Shown one piece after another: positions 40,910 through 49,170 of a stretch of DNA of 64,000 nt (position 1 is the first letter of the stretch; each line of letters starts with the position of its first letter). The notes under the pieces were generated by a model, which was given only the letters and a program-made list of their open reading frames with translations, searched no databases and had not been told where the DNA came from. A program made the translations under genes and the position numbers. Source of the stretch: Streptomyces ardesiacus (GTDB lineage: Bacteria > Actinomycetota > Actinomycetes > Streptomycetales > Streptomycetaceae); contig NZ_BEWC01000004.1 in the NCBI RefSeq assembly GCF_003112575.1, positions 248,001-312,000 on the forward strand. Direction: 5' to 3'.

Positions 40910-42318
40910 ACGGTGGGCTCTCCTTCCGTGCCCCGGGGGCAGCCGCGCGAGGCGCGGCCGGCCCGCCAGGCACTCAGCAGGCCCGGGTCCGGGTCGGCCA
41001 GGTCGGCCACGCGCAACAGCTCACCCGCGGCGACCGGCCGGGCGAGGGTGGCGTGGGCGGCGAGGTAGAGGGGCGCGACGTCGTCGGGCGCGTCCTCTCC
41101 GCGCAGCAGGACGGCCCGTACGCCGGTGACGTCGTGGTGGTGGCCGCCCATCGCGAGCACGCTCCCGGCGGGCAGGCCGGTACGGACGCGGCCGGCGAGC
41201 ACGGCGTACGAGCGGGGGTCGGTGCCGCCGGAGGGGCGGTGGTGGAGCACCGCCGAGAGCAGGCTGACCGGCGTCTCGACGCCCATGAGGTGGTACGGCA
41301 GGTAGATCGCGGCGTACCGGCCGTCCTTGCTGAGGACGTGGCCCTTCTGGCGCAGCGTCTCCCAGGTCACCGGGTCGTCGGTGCGGACGACGACGAAGAC
41401 GCCGCCCGCGAAGGACGCCTCGCCGGGCAGGCGCAGCGCGCTGAAGACGTCCACGGCTCCGTCGCGGGCCAGGACGCCGCCTTCCTCGCGGGGGCGGTAG
41501 ACGTCGGCGAGTTCGGCGATGCGGGCGACGGGGTAGTGCAGGCGTTCCGTGTCCGGGCGAAAGCCCGTGTTGTTGGCGACGACGGCCATCTCGCAGTAGT
41601 CCGCCGTGGCGCCGGTGGGCAGGCCGGCCACGGCCGCGGCGCGGGCGTCGAGGGTGGCCCGCACGTCGTCGCCGAGTTCGAGGAGCCCGGCGAGCGCCGG
41701 TGCGGGCACCGTGGTGTCGAGCTGGGTGACGGTGCCGGCCTCGGGGTCGAGCACGAGGTCGTACTCGGTGGACTTGCCGATGGCCACGATGTCGAGGCCG
41801 AGCAGTTCGGCCCAGGTCACCAGGCCGATGAGGTTGGCGGGCTGGTCGCCGTCGGCGGTGGTGTAGACGAGGCCCCGGGCGGCGGCGAGGTCGGCGAGGT
41901 GGAGCCCGGCGACGGAGTCGACCTCCTTGCTGACCATCGCGACGTGGCGGTCGGCGGCGAGGGCCGCCTCGGCCATGGCGAGGCCGTCCGCGGGGCTGCC
42001 GGTGGCCTCCACGAGGATGTCCCAGGGGGCCGCGGTCAGGAGCGCGGCGTCGGCGACGAGGGCGATGCCGCCGCGGGCGACCGTGTCCGCCACGGCCGCC
42101 GCGTCGTGGCACTCGGCCGGCTGTGCGGCGTCGTGTCCCAGGTCGTCCAGCATGGCGCGCAGCCTGGACAGGTCGCGGTCGCACAGGACGGCCGGGACGA
42201 GGCCGGGCAGGCGGCGGCTCTGGGCCAGGAGGGTGCGCGCGAATCCGCCGCCGGCCCCGGTCAGTGCGTAGCGCACCGTCCGGCCGCCGCTGTCGGCGAA
42301 CAAGTGGTGCAGGTTCAT
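40906..42318 (-). CDS. NAD(P)-dependent homoserine-dehydrogenase-like oxidoreductase with SAF domain
   Basis: A 470-residue protein. The N-terminal Rossmann part has RYALTGAGGGFARTLLAQSR and VPAVLCDRDLSRL. A homoserine-dehydrogenase-type core follows (ILVEATGSPADGLAMAEAAL, VAMVSKEVDSVAGLHLADLA, YTTADGDQPANLIGLVTWAE), and the C-terminal SAF domain has ALRLPGEASFAGGVFVVV and VLAMGGHHHDVTG. It is not a biosynthetic homoserine dehydrogenase; it belongs to a poorly characterised SAF branch. AGGAGGGCC precedes the ATG. Co-translation with GntP and the divergent kinase/aldolase suggest it oxidises an acid sugar. Confidence 0.83.
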   Translation of the reverse strand: MNLHHLFADSGGRTVRYALTGAGGGFARTLLAQSRRLPGLVPAVLCDRDLSRLRAMLDDLGHDAAQPAECHDAAAVADTVARGGIALVADAALLTAAPWDILVEATGSPADGLAMAEAALAADRHVAMVSKEVDSVAGLHLADLAAARGLVYTTADGDQPANLIGLVTWAELLGLDIVAIGKSTEYDLVLDPEAGTVTQLDTTVPAPALAGLLELGDDVRATLDARAAAVAGLPTGATADYCEMAVVANNTGFRPDTERLHYPVARIAELADVYRPREEGGVLARDGAVDVFSALRLPGEASFAGGVFVVVRTDDPVTWETLRQKGHVLSKDGRYAAIYLPYHLMGVETPVSLLSAVLHHRPSGGTDPRSYAVLAGRVRTGLPAGSVLAMGGHHHDVTGVRAVLLRGEDAPDDVAPLYLAAHATLARPVAAGELLRVADLADPDPGLLSAWRAGRASRGCPRGTEGEPTV

Positions 42319-42343
42319 GAGGCCCTCCTGAATGAGCGCGCAA

Positions 42344-42376
42344 GGTGGTGGCAGGGGCTAGGTGGTGGCAGGGGCT
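42344..42376. repeat. Tandem 16-bp direct repeat in the divergent promoter region
   Basis: GGTGGTGGCAGGGGCT occurs perfectly at 42344-42359 and 42361-42376 with a 17-bp period, between the divergent dehydrogenase and kinase genes. It may be a recent duplication or a double regulator site. Confidence 0.85.
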
Positions 42377-42428
42377 TCTCGCGCGGTCGACGGGGCGACG
42401 GTGTGCCGTGGGACGCGCGTTCCAGAAG

Positions 42429-42500
42429 CAGCGGATGAACATTGTGTATCACCAGATCCCACTTGCGTAAAGTCTGTTAACATAATTTCACAGATCATCA
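42429..42500. promoter_or_regulatory. AT-rich divergent promoter region of the acid-sugar cluster
   Basis: About 70 bp of unusually AT-rich DNA, including CTGTTAACATAATTTCACAG with short inverted arms CTGT/ACAG and a GTTAAC core. It is the natural place for promoters and a DeoR site serving both operons. Exact -35/-10 boxes are not certain. Confidence 0.5.
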
Positions 42501-42552
42501 CGGGTGGCCGTCGGCCGCACCAGGAACCCGGACAGCAGAGCAGGAGCACGTG

Positions 42553-43845
42553 ATGCCGACCCTCGGGGCCATCGCAGACGATTTCACCGGCGCGACCGAC
42601 CTTGCGACGATGCTGGTCGCCCGCGGCTTCCGGACCGTGGTCGCCGTCGGCGCCGACGCCGTCGCCTCCCCCGCGGAGCCGGACGCGCCGGACCGGTGGG
42701 CCGACGCGGACGCCGTCGTGGTGGCGCTGAAGTCCAGAACGGCTCCCGTCGCGCAGGCGGTGCAGGAGTCGCGCCGGGCACTGCGTGCGCTGCGGGCCAT
42801 CGGCTGCCGGCGCTTCTACTTCAAGTACTGCTCGACGTTCGACTCCACGCCCCGCGGCAACATCGGTCCCGTGACCGACGCACTGCTCGCGGAGACCGGC
42901 GAGCGGCGCACGGTGGTGGTCCCCTCCTTCCCGGCGACCGGGCGGACCGTGTACCGGGGGCGGCTCTTCGTCCACGACGACCTGCTCGACGAGAGCCCCA
43001 TGCGCCACCACCCCCTCACTCCGATGCTGGACTCCCGCGTCGACCGGCTGCTGCGGCCGCAGACGGACCACCCGGTCACCCGTGTCGGCCTGGACACCGT
43101 CCGGGCCGGTGCCGACCGTCTCCGCGCCGAGCTGGACGACGAGGCGCACGCCGACGCCCTGGTCGTCGTGGACGCCGTCGACGACGAGGACCTGCGCACC
43201 GTCGCCGCCGCCACCGAGGACTTCGGCCTGGTGACCGGCGCCGCCGGACTCGCCGCGGGACTGACCGGCCCGCATCCGGACCAGGCGCGCGCACGTGCCG
43301 CCTCGCGTCCGGGGGACCCCGGGGTCGTCCTCGCGGGCAGCGCCTCCGCGGCGACCCGGGCCCAGGTCGCCCACGCCCTCGTACGGCTGCCGCACCGGCG
43401 GCTCGACCTGACCCTGCTCCGCGGCGACTTCGGCGCCGCCGTGGCCGGCCTCACCGCCTTCGTGCGCGACCAGTGGGCCCACGACCCCGCCCGGCCGCCC
43501 CTGATCTACGCCGTCGCGACGCCCGAGGACGTCGAGACGGACACCCCGGCGGGGGCGGAACCGCCGTCGGTCCTGGTGGAGAGGGCGCTCGCGGCCTGCG
43601 CCCGGGAACTGGTGGACGCCGGGGCCCGACGGCTGCTGGTGGCGGGCGGCGAGACGTCGGGGGCCGTCGTCACGGCGTTGCGCGCCCGCACGCTCGCCGT
43701 CGGGGCACCCATCGCCCCGGGGGTCGCCTGGGCCCGCACCGAGGTGCGCCCCTCCGGTGCCGCCCACACCGTCGATCTCGCCCTGAAATCGGGGAACTTC
43801 GGCGGCACCGACATCTTCACGCAGGCATGGGAGCAGCTGGTATGA
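42553..43845 (+). CDS. Four-carbon acid sugar kinase (OtnK/DtnK-like, DUF1537)
   Basis: A 430-residue two-domain kinase. The N-terminal substrate domain starts LGAIADDFTGATDLATMLVA, the family hallmark, with SRRALRALRAIGCRRFYFKY and PSFPATGRTVYRGRLFV. The C-terminal nucleotide domain has VVLAGSASAATRAQVAHAL and LLVAGGETSGAVVTALRA. In the known pathway OtnK phosphorylates 3-oxo-tetronate at O4. The ATG at 42553 is preferred over the GTG at 42550 because CAGGAG lies 6 nt before it. The stop overlaps the aldolase start by ATGA. Probable regulation is by the DeoR protein at 38674. Confidence 0.88.
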   Translation: MPTLGAIADDFTGATDLATMLVARGFRTVVAVGADAVASPAEPDAPDRWADADAVVVALKSRTAPVAQAVQESRRALRALRAIGCRRFYFKYCSTFDSTPRGNIGPVTDALLAETGERRTVVVPSFPATGRTVYRGRLFVHDDLLDESPMRHHPLTPMLDSRVDRLLRPQTDHPVTRVGLDTVRAGADRLRAELDDEAHADALVVVDAVDDEDLRTVAAATEDFGLVTGAAGLAAGLTGPHPDQARARAASRPGDPGVVLAGSASAATRAQVAHALVRLPHRRLDLTLLRGDFGAAVAGLTAFVRDQWAHDPARPPLIYAVATPEDVETDTPAGAEPPSVLVERALAACARELVDAGARRLLVAGGETSGAVVTALRARTLAVGAPIAPGVAWARTEVRPSGAAHTVDLALKSGNFGGTDIFTQAWEQLV

Positions 43846-44486
43846 CCGCCCTCGCACACGAACTCGTCGGGGCGGCAGCCCACTTGGCCGCGCTGGGACT
43901 GAGCCCCGGTTCCTCGGGCAACGTCAGCGCCAGGGAGGGCGACCGCGTCCTGATCACACCGACCGGCACCGACCTCGCCGCGCTCGATCCCCGGAACCTG
44001 TCGGTGCTCGGCCTCGACGGCACCCACCTCGACGGACCGGCGCCGTCCAAGGAGTACCCGCTCCACCTGGCCTTCTACCGGCGCGAGCGGGCCACCCGGG
44101 CCGTCGTCCACCTGCACTCCCGGCACGCCGCCGCGGCCTCCTGCCACGCGCCCTGGTCCGAGCGCAGCGCGCTGCCGCCGCTGACGCCGTACTTCGTCAT
44201 GCGGGTCGGGCAGATACCGCTGCTCCCCTACGCCCCGCCCGGCGACCCCGCGCAGGCCGCCGAGCTGGAGCGGCTCGGCTTCCCCTGCCGCGCCGCGCTG
44301 CTGCAGAACCACGGCCCGGTCGTGGCGGGCACGTCGCTGCGCGCGGCGACGGAGGCCGCCGTGGAGGTGGAGGAGGCCTCCGCGCTCCACCTCCTCCTGG
44401 GGGACCGGCCGGTACGCCACCTCACCGCGGCCGAGGCGACCGCGCTGGCCACGAAGTACGGCACCTACTGGGAGCCGGCGCACTGA
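43842..44486 (+). CDS. Class II aldolase/adducin family protein (OtnC-like decarboxylase)
   Basis: A 214-residue zinc-dependent class II aldolase-type protein. Blocks are LSPGSSGNVSAREGDRVLIT, SKEYPLHLAFYRRERATRAV, the metal ligands in VVHLHSRHAAAAS, and ALLQNHGPVVAGTSLRAATE, with a later His. OtnC members decarboxylate 3-oxo-tetronate 4-phosphate to dihydroxyacetone phosphate. Other members are fuculose-phosphate aldolase-like. Coupling by ATGA to the OtnK-like kinase strongly favours the first role. The 3' end overlaps the DUF1152 remnant on the other strand by 22 bp. Confidence 0.87.
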   Translation: MTALAHELVGAAAHLAALGLSPGSSGNVSAREGDRVLITPTGTDLAALDPRNLSVLGLDGTHLDGPAPSKEYPLHLAFYRRERATRAVVHLHSRHAAAASCHAPWSERSALPPLTPYFVMRVGQIPLLPYAPPGDPAQAAELERLGFPCRAALLQNHGPVVAGTSLRAATEAAVEVEEASALHLLLGDRPVRHLTAAEATALATKYGTYWEPAH

Positions 44487-45063
44487 GCCCAGTGGGGGAA
44501 GGCGGGGGGCGGGCGGGTCACGACGGACTCCCCGAACTCGCCGATGCGGGAGTGCACTTGGCGCATCAGACGGGTGTCCTCGATCCGGTCCAGGTACCGA
44601 CAGCGGGCGGCGAGGCCCGGCAGGTCGAAGGCGAAGTACAGGGACAGCAGCGAGTTGACGAACAGCTCGCTGCCTCGGGTGCGTCCGGTGAACCGGACGT
44701 CGCCGAACTCGCCCCGGACGGCCGCCGCGACGGAGCCGTTGACGATGCTGGGACGCTCCGGCGTGTGCTCCTGGGCGTGGGCCGGCGCGTCGAGGCGGAG
44801 CGCGCCCTCACGGGTGGTGCGTGAACGGAGAACGCGCCCAGGTAGGCCCCCGCGCGCTCCAGGACGGCGATGTTCTCCAGGACCTGCACGTGGTTGACGC
44901 CGTGGTACGCGTCGAGGCCGAAACCGGGCGAGACGACGAGGCGGGGAGGCCGTCCAGCGGGGCCGGCGCCGCCACGCCGGTGAGGCCCTCCTCCGGGGTC
45001 CCCAGTCCCGCCAGCGAGCCGTGCGAAGAGCGGGTTCGTGTGCAGAGTTGTCATGCCGGTCAT
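44465..45063 (-). pseudogene. Decayed DUF1152 gene with internal deletion and frameshifts
   Basis: Pieces of one DUF1152 protein occur in order but in different frames. MTTLHTNPLFARLAG starts at 45054/45063. LGTPEEGLTGVAAPAPLD follows at once in another frame, with some 120-150 residues missing. RLVVSPGFGLDAYHGVNHVQ and LENIAVLERAGAYLGAFSV return to the first frame. From REGALRLDAPAHAQEHTPER through SIVNGSVAAAVRGEFGDVRF to the end is a third frame. At least one large deletion and two or three small indels have killed the gene. Its 3' end overlaps the aldolase gene. Confidence 0.82.
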
Positions 45064-45482
45064 GGTGCCGGTGCGCCTCTCGCCCCTGCCGGGCGGGACC
45101 GCACGGCCGGCGGTACGGCGACGAGGGGGACGGGCGCGCCGCGTGTGCGCGGGAGGGGGCCGCACGGAGCCGGTCCCGGGGGCGCAGGTCCGCGTCACCA
45201 CTGCCGCCGTCTCCGCTTGCGAGGGCCGTGCGGCGGCGGAGACTGATACGGACGACGGCACTTTGGAGGTCCTGGACGGATGGGCGAGCACGCGGTGCGT
45301 CCCGGCGCCGGGACGCGGCACGGCCGGCGGGCCGACGGTCGTCGCCCCGGGGCCGTCCGCCCCGGGCCCGGCCCCAGCGTCGGCGGGAACGCCCTGCCGG
45401 GCGGGCCGGAGCGGACCCCGTGCGCCGTGATCGTGCCGCGCGGTCCCCGGGCGTCAGCCACTCCCCGACGAAAGGCAGTTCC
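45064..45482. other. Gap before the catalase gene
   Basis: No convincing gene on either strand. It contains an inverted repeat GTCTCCGC (45209-45216) / GCGGAGAC (45236-45243) and, just after it, GACTGATACGG, which may mark the promoter of the catalase gene. The rest is GC-rich and featureless. Confidence 0.4.
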
Positions 45483-47003
45483 ATGACGGACACCCCGCCC
45501 GCCACCACCACGGACTCCGGCGCGCCCGCGGAGAGCGACGAACACTCGCTCACCGCGGGACCGGCGGGTCCGGTCCTCCTCCAGGACGCCTACCTCATCG
45601 AGCAGATGGCGCAGTTCAACCGGGAGCGCATCCCCGAGCGCCAGCCGCACGCGAAGGGCAGCGGCGCCTTCGGCCACTTCGAAGTGACGCACGACGTGAG
45701 CGCCTACACCAAGGCGGCCGTCTTCCAGCCGGGCACGCGCACCGACCTGGTCGCCCGGTTCTCGACCGTCGCGGGCGAACGCGGCAGCCCGGACACCTGG
45801 CGCGACCCCCGCGGCTTCGCGGTGAAGTTCTACACCAGCCAGGGCAACTACGACATGGTCGGCAACAACACGCCGGTGTTCTTCGTCAAGGACCCGATGA
45901 AGTTCCAGCACTTCATCCGGTCGCAGAAGCGCCGGGCGGACAGCAACCTGCGCGACCACGACATGCAGTGGGACTTCTGGACCCTCTCGCCGGAATCCGC
46001 GCACCAGGTCACCTGGCTCATGGGTGACCGCGGCATCCCGCGCACCTGGCGCCACATGAACGGCTACACCTCCCACACCTACATGTGGATCAACGCCTCG
46101 GGCGAGCGCTTCTGGGTGAAGTACCACTTCAAGACGGACCAGGGCATCGAGTTCTTCACCCAGGACGAGGCCGACCAGATGGCGGCGGCCGACACCGACT
46201 ACCACATGCGGGACCTCTTCGAGCACATCCGCGACGGCGACTTCCCGAGCTGGACACTGCACGTACAGGTCATGCCGTACGCGGAAGCCGCCGGCTACCG
46301 GTTCAACCCCTTCGACCTGACGAAGGTGTGGCCGCACGGCGACTACCCGCTGATCCCGGTCGGCCGCATGACGCTGGACCGGAACCCGACGGACAACCAC
46401 GCCGAGATCGAGCAGGCGGCCTTCCAGCCCAACAACCTGGTCCCCGGCATCGGCCCGAGCCCGGACCGCATGCTGCTGGCCCGGCTCTTCTCGTACGCCG
46501 ACGCCCACCGCCACCGGATCGGCGCGAACTACCAGCAGCTTCCCGTGAACGCTCCGGTGGTCGACGTCCGCACCTACTCCAAGGACGGTGCGATGGCCTA
46601 CCGGAAGACGACCGACCCGGTCTACGCGCCGAACTCCAAGGGAGGTCCGGCCGCCGACACGGAGCGCTTCGGCACGCCGCCCAGTTGGGAGACGGACGGA
46701 GCCATCACCCGGACGGCCTACGTCAGCCACGCCGAGGACGACGACTGGGGGCAGCCGGGCACCCTGGTGCGCGAGGTGATGGACGACGCGGCCCGGGACC
46801 GGCTGGTCGACAACGTGGTGGACCACCTCCTCAACGAGGTGACCGAACCCGTGCTCCAGCGGGCCTTCGCGTACTGGTCGAACATCGACAAGACCATCGG
46901 CGACCGCATCGCCAAGGGCGTCCGGGCCAAGGCGGGCGAGAAGGACTTCAAGGCCGCCGAGCAGCGCAACCCGGCCCGGCAGTCCATGCAGGACAAGGCC
47001 TGA
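45483..47003 (+). CDS. katA: Monofunctional heme catalase
   Basis: A 506-residue clade 3-type catalase that removes hydrogen peroxide in the cytoplasm. The catalytic His lies in RERIPERQPHAKGSGAFGHF, the distal Asn in GNNTPVFFVKDPMKFQHFIR, and the heme-ligating Tyr in LLARLFSYADAHRHRIGANY. TSHTYMWINASGERFWVKYH is the usual middle block. There is no flavodoxin-like C-terminal domain, so it is the small-subunit type. AAAGGCAG precedes the ATG at 45483. No CatR-like Fur regulator is adjacent, so control is probably from elsewhere. Confidence 0.95.
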   Translation: MTDTPPATTTDSGAPAESDEHSLTAGPAGPVLLQDAYLIEQMAQFNRERIPERQPHAKGSGAFGHFEVTHDVSAYTKAAVFQPGTRTDLVARFSTVAGERGSPDTWRDPRGFAVKFYTSQGNYDMVGNNTPVFFVKDPMKFQHFIRSQKRRADSNLRDHDMQWDFWTLSPESAHQVTWLMGDRGIPRTWRHMNGYTSHTYMWINASGERFWVKYHFKTDQGIEFFTQDEADQMAAADTDYHMRDLFEHIRDGDFPSWTLHVQVMPYAEAAGYRFNPFDLTKVWPHGDYPLIPVGRMTLDRNPTDNHAEIEQAAFQPNNLVPGIGPSPDRMLLARLFSYADAHRHRIGANYQQLPVNAPVVDVRTYSKDGAMAYRKTTDPVYAPNSKGGPAADTERFGTPPSWETDGAITRTAYVSHAEDDDWGQPGTLVREVMDDAARDRLVDNVVDHLLNEVTEPVLQRAFAYWSNIDKTIGDRIAKGVRAKAGEKDFKAAEQRNPARQSMQDKA

Positions 47004-47048
47004 CCCTCCGCCGGACGCCGGCCACGGGGCACCCGCCCTCCCGGCCGG

Positions 47049-47555
47049 TCAGTCCTCGCGCACCGGAAGCGCGTACAGGCCCGGCAGGTTGACCACGATC
47101 GCCTCCTGCGTACTGCGGGCGATGACGACCACCGCCTCGTCGGCCGGGTCGGGATTCTCCTCCCGGTGCGGGACGAACGGGGGGACGAAGACGTAGTCGC
47201 CGGGGGAGGTGCGCAGCCGCACCTCCTGCGGGCGGTCCTGCGAGTCGTCCAGGAACACGAATTCGGGATGACCGCTGACCACGTAGATGGCGGTCTCCGA
47301 CGCTCCGTGGTGGTGGTCGGAGGAGGAGGTCGACGGGGCGACGTGGGTCTGGCCCATCCACAGCTTCTCGGAGCCCACCGCACGCCCGCTGACCGCCGCG
47401 AACCTGCGCATGCCGCCGGTCTGCGCCGTGCCGCCGTCCAACGCGTCGGCGCGGATGTGGTGCAGGCGGCTGCGCAACGGGGTGACCTCGGGTGCGGGGG
47501 CGTCGTGCAGGTGGGGGTGGAAGCCCTCGCCGGGGGCTGTCAACGGCTCGCTCAT
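47049..47555 (-). CDS. Cupin domain protein
   Basis: A 168-residue single cupin barrel. Motif 1 is around SSSDHHHGASETAIYVVSGH, giving a His cluster for a metal, and motif 2 is PGDYVFVPPFVPHREENPDP with the second His. The last strand is VVVNLPGLYALPV-like. Such proteins bind transition metals as dioxygenases, isomerases or ligand sensors. It is divergent from the Rrf2 gene. Its upstream region carries a degenerate copy (47585-47600) of the 16-bp palindrome found before the sulfur operon, followed by the same CATTG, which links it to that regulon. Confidence 0.82.
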   Translation of the reverse strand: MSEPLTAPGEGFHPHLHDAPAPEVTPLRSRLHHIRADALDGGTAQTGGMRRFAAVSGRAVGSEKLWMGQTHVAPSTSSSDHHHGASETAIYVVSGHPEFVFLDDSQDRPQEVRLRTSPGDYVFVPPFVPHREENPDPADEAVVVIARSTQEAIVVNLPGLYALPVRED

Positions 47556-47584
47556 GGCGGGGACGCTAGAAGGGTGCCGAAAAG

Positions 47585-47605
47585 GATGTCAAGAGGTGTC
47601 CATTG
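47585..47605. promoter_or_regulatory. Degenerate copy of the sulfur-operon palindrome
   Basis: GATGTCAAGAGGTGTC matches the perfect palindrome at 49116-49131 at 11 of 16 positions and is followed by the same CATTG, so GGTGTCCATTG is shared by both promoters. It lies about 30 bp upstream of the cupin gene. Confidence 0.45.
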
Positions 47606-47614
47606 CGTTTCACC

Positions 47615-47632
47615 TGCGGCAATGTTGCCGCA
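47615..47632. promoter_or_regulatory. Dyad between cupin and rrf2 genes
   Basis: TGCGGCAA-TG-TTGCCGCA is a perfect dyad with 8-bp arms, about 60 bp from both divergent genes. It is a candidate autoregulatory operator. Confidence 0.5.
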
Positions 47633-47693
47633 ATGAAGGTACGCAGGCGGTGAAGGCCCTGGGCACGGCGGCGGTGTCGGGCATCATGGGCGC

Positions 47694-48143
47694 ATGCATA
47701 TCTCCGCGAAGGCGGACTACGCCACGCGGGCCCTTCTGGAGCTCGCCCGTGAACCCGCCCGCCCGTTGACCTGTGAGGCCATCGCCTCCTCGCAGCGGAT
47801 CCCGTTCCGTTTCCTGAAGTCCGTCGTGGGCGAGCTGCGCCGGGCCGGCCTGGTCCGCAGCCAGCGCGGCTGCGAGGGCGGCTACTGGCTCGGCCGGCCC
47901 GCCGACGAGATCACGCTGCTGGACGTCTCCCGTGTCGTGGACGGCGAGTTGCTCACCCTTCGGGGCGAGGCCGTGGCGGCGCTGGACTATCCCGGGGCCG
48001 CCTCCGGGCTGCCCGACGTGTGGCGCCGCATCGAGGCGGACGCGGCGGCCGTCCTCGGCGGCGTGACGGTGGCCTCCCTGCTGCCGGCCGGTGACGTCCT
48101 GGCCGGGGCGGGCGGGGCGCCGGCCGCGAAGGGTGCCGCGTGA
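47694..48143 (+). CDS. Rrf2-family transcriptional regulator
   Basis: A 149-residue Rrf2 protein with MHISAKADYATRALLELARE at its N-terminus and the winged helix LTCEAIASSQRIPFRFLKSV, then LRRAGLVRSQRGCEGGYWLG. The three-cysteine cluster of IscR- or NsrR-type Fe-S members is absent; only two well-separated Cys remain. It is therefore more like CymR, the cysteine-metabolism repressor that senses cysteine through a partner enzyme. Its GTGA overlap with the DsbA-like gene and its position just before the organosulfur operon suggest it controls that operon. Confidence 0.87.
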   Translation: MHISAKADYATRALLELAREPARPLTCEAIASSQRIPFRFLKSVVGELRRAGLVRSQRGCEGGYWLGRPADEITLLDVSRVVDGELLTLRGEAVAALDYPGAASGLPDVWRRIEADAAAVLGGVTVASLLPAGDVLAGAGGAPAAKGAA

Positions 48144-49075
48144 CGGCGGTGCCCGACGGACCGCTCGCCGGGACGCCGGGGACGACGGAGGTGGTCGAGT
48201 ACACCGATCCGCTGTGCCCGTGGGCGTGGGGCTCCGAACCCGTCTTCCGGTGGCTGCGCGCCGCCCTGCCCGCCGGGGTCCGCCGGCGCCGCGTGTTCTG
48301 CGTCCTCTTCGACGAGGACGACGACCCCGCACCCGACCCCGCGGCCGAGACGGCCTGGTACGCGCGGTACGTCGAGGACGTCGCCCGGCACACCGGCGCT
48401 CCCCGGGCTCCCCGGCTGCACCGGGTGGCGGCGAGTTCGTGGCCGGCCTCGCTGGTCGCCAAGGCCGCCGAGACCCAGGGGGCGGACGTCGCCGAGCGGG
48501 TGCTGCGGCGGCTGCGGGAGACGGTCTTCGTCCTCGGCGTGCCGGCCGACACCCATGAACTGGCGCTCGCCGCGGTACGGGGCGTGCCGGGCCTGGACCC
48601 GGCCCGGCTGGCCGCCGACGCGCTGTCCGACGCCGTACGGGAGCGGGTGCGGGCCGACCGGAGCGAGGCGCGGCGGCCGGTGCCCGGGGCGAGGTCGGTG
48701 CCGGGCGGTTCGCCGCACCCCGGTGCCGCCAAGGAGACCGGGGACGGCGGCTACCGGTACGCGCTGCCCACGGTGCTGGTCCGGGCACCGGGCGGCCACC
48801 GGCTGGTCCCCGGACTGCGTCCCCGGGAGGCGTACGCGGCCGCCGTCGGCGAGATGTGCGCGGGGGTGCCGCTCGTGGCCGTGCGGCTGTCGCCGGACGA
48901 AGCCCTGCTGCGCCACCGGTCCCTGACCGGGCCCGAGTGGGAGTTGTTGACGGACGGCGGGGAGCCCCCGTCGTGGGCGGTCCGCGTCGAGACGGGCAAC
49001 GGGCCGCTGTGGCTGCACCCCGAGGAGGCGGCGACCCACCCCGCGACCCGGTCCGGCTCCACCGCCGGACGGTGA
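48140..49075 (+). CDS. DsbA/thioredoxin-fold protein with a CPWAW active-site variant
   Basis: A 311-residue thioredoxin-fold protein of the DsbA/Thioredoxin_5 type. The N-terminal active-site stretch is VEYTDPLCPWAWGSEPVFRW. The family has CxxC or CPxC-like motifs there, while this one has a single Cys (CPWAW), so it cannot form a normal dithiol. Related YjbH/SpxH proteins act as redox-linked adaptors in low-GC bacteria. The GTG start overlaps the rrf2 stop by GTGA. A helical insert and an unusual C-terminal extension (EWELLTDGGEPPSWAVRVET) follow. It may be the partner or sensor for the Rrf2 protein. Confidence 0.75.
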   Translation: MTAVPDGPLAGTPGTTEVVEYTDPLCPWAWGSEPVFRWLRAALPAGVRRRRVFCVLFDEDDDPAPDPAAETAWYARYVEDVARHTGAPRAPRLHRVAASSWPASLVAKAAETQGADVAERVLRRLRETVFVLGVPADTHELALAAVRGVPGLDPARLAADALSDAVRERVRADRSEARRPVPGARSVPGGSPHPGAAKETGDGGYRYALPTVLVRAPGGHRLVPGLRPREAYAAAVGEMCAGVPLVAVRLSPDEALLRHRSLTGPEWELLTDGGEPPSWAVRVETGNGPLWLHPEEAATHPATRSGSTAGR

Positions 49076-49115
49076 CAACGCTCTGATCTGCGAGGGAGCC
49101 CGTCCCGCCCAATGA

Positions 49116-49131
49116 GACACCAATTGGTGTC
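49116..49131. promoter_or_regulatory. Perfect 16-bp palindrome at the organosulfur promoter
   Basis: GACACCAATTGGTGTC is its own reverse complement and is followed by CATTGACA, which contains a TTGACA -35 box. A related site lies upstream of the cupin gene. It is the best candidate for the Rrf2 protein's operator here. Confidence 0.65.
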
Positions 49132-49170
49132 CATTGACAGGCGCTCAGGACTGCCCCCAGGATGTGCACC

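Noticed and set aside
40906..42318. Considered as biosynthetic homoserine dehydrogenase.
   Set aside because: The SAF domain and operon context differ from hom genes, and the typical hom C-terminal ACT domain and neighbouring thrC/thrB are absent.
49134..49163. TTGACA with CAGGAT taken as a complete -35/-10 promoter.
   Set aside because: CAGGAT also overlaps the ribosome site of the leader peptide, so this -10 assignment is ambiguous and not listed as a separate feature.
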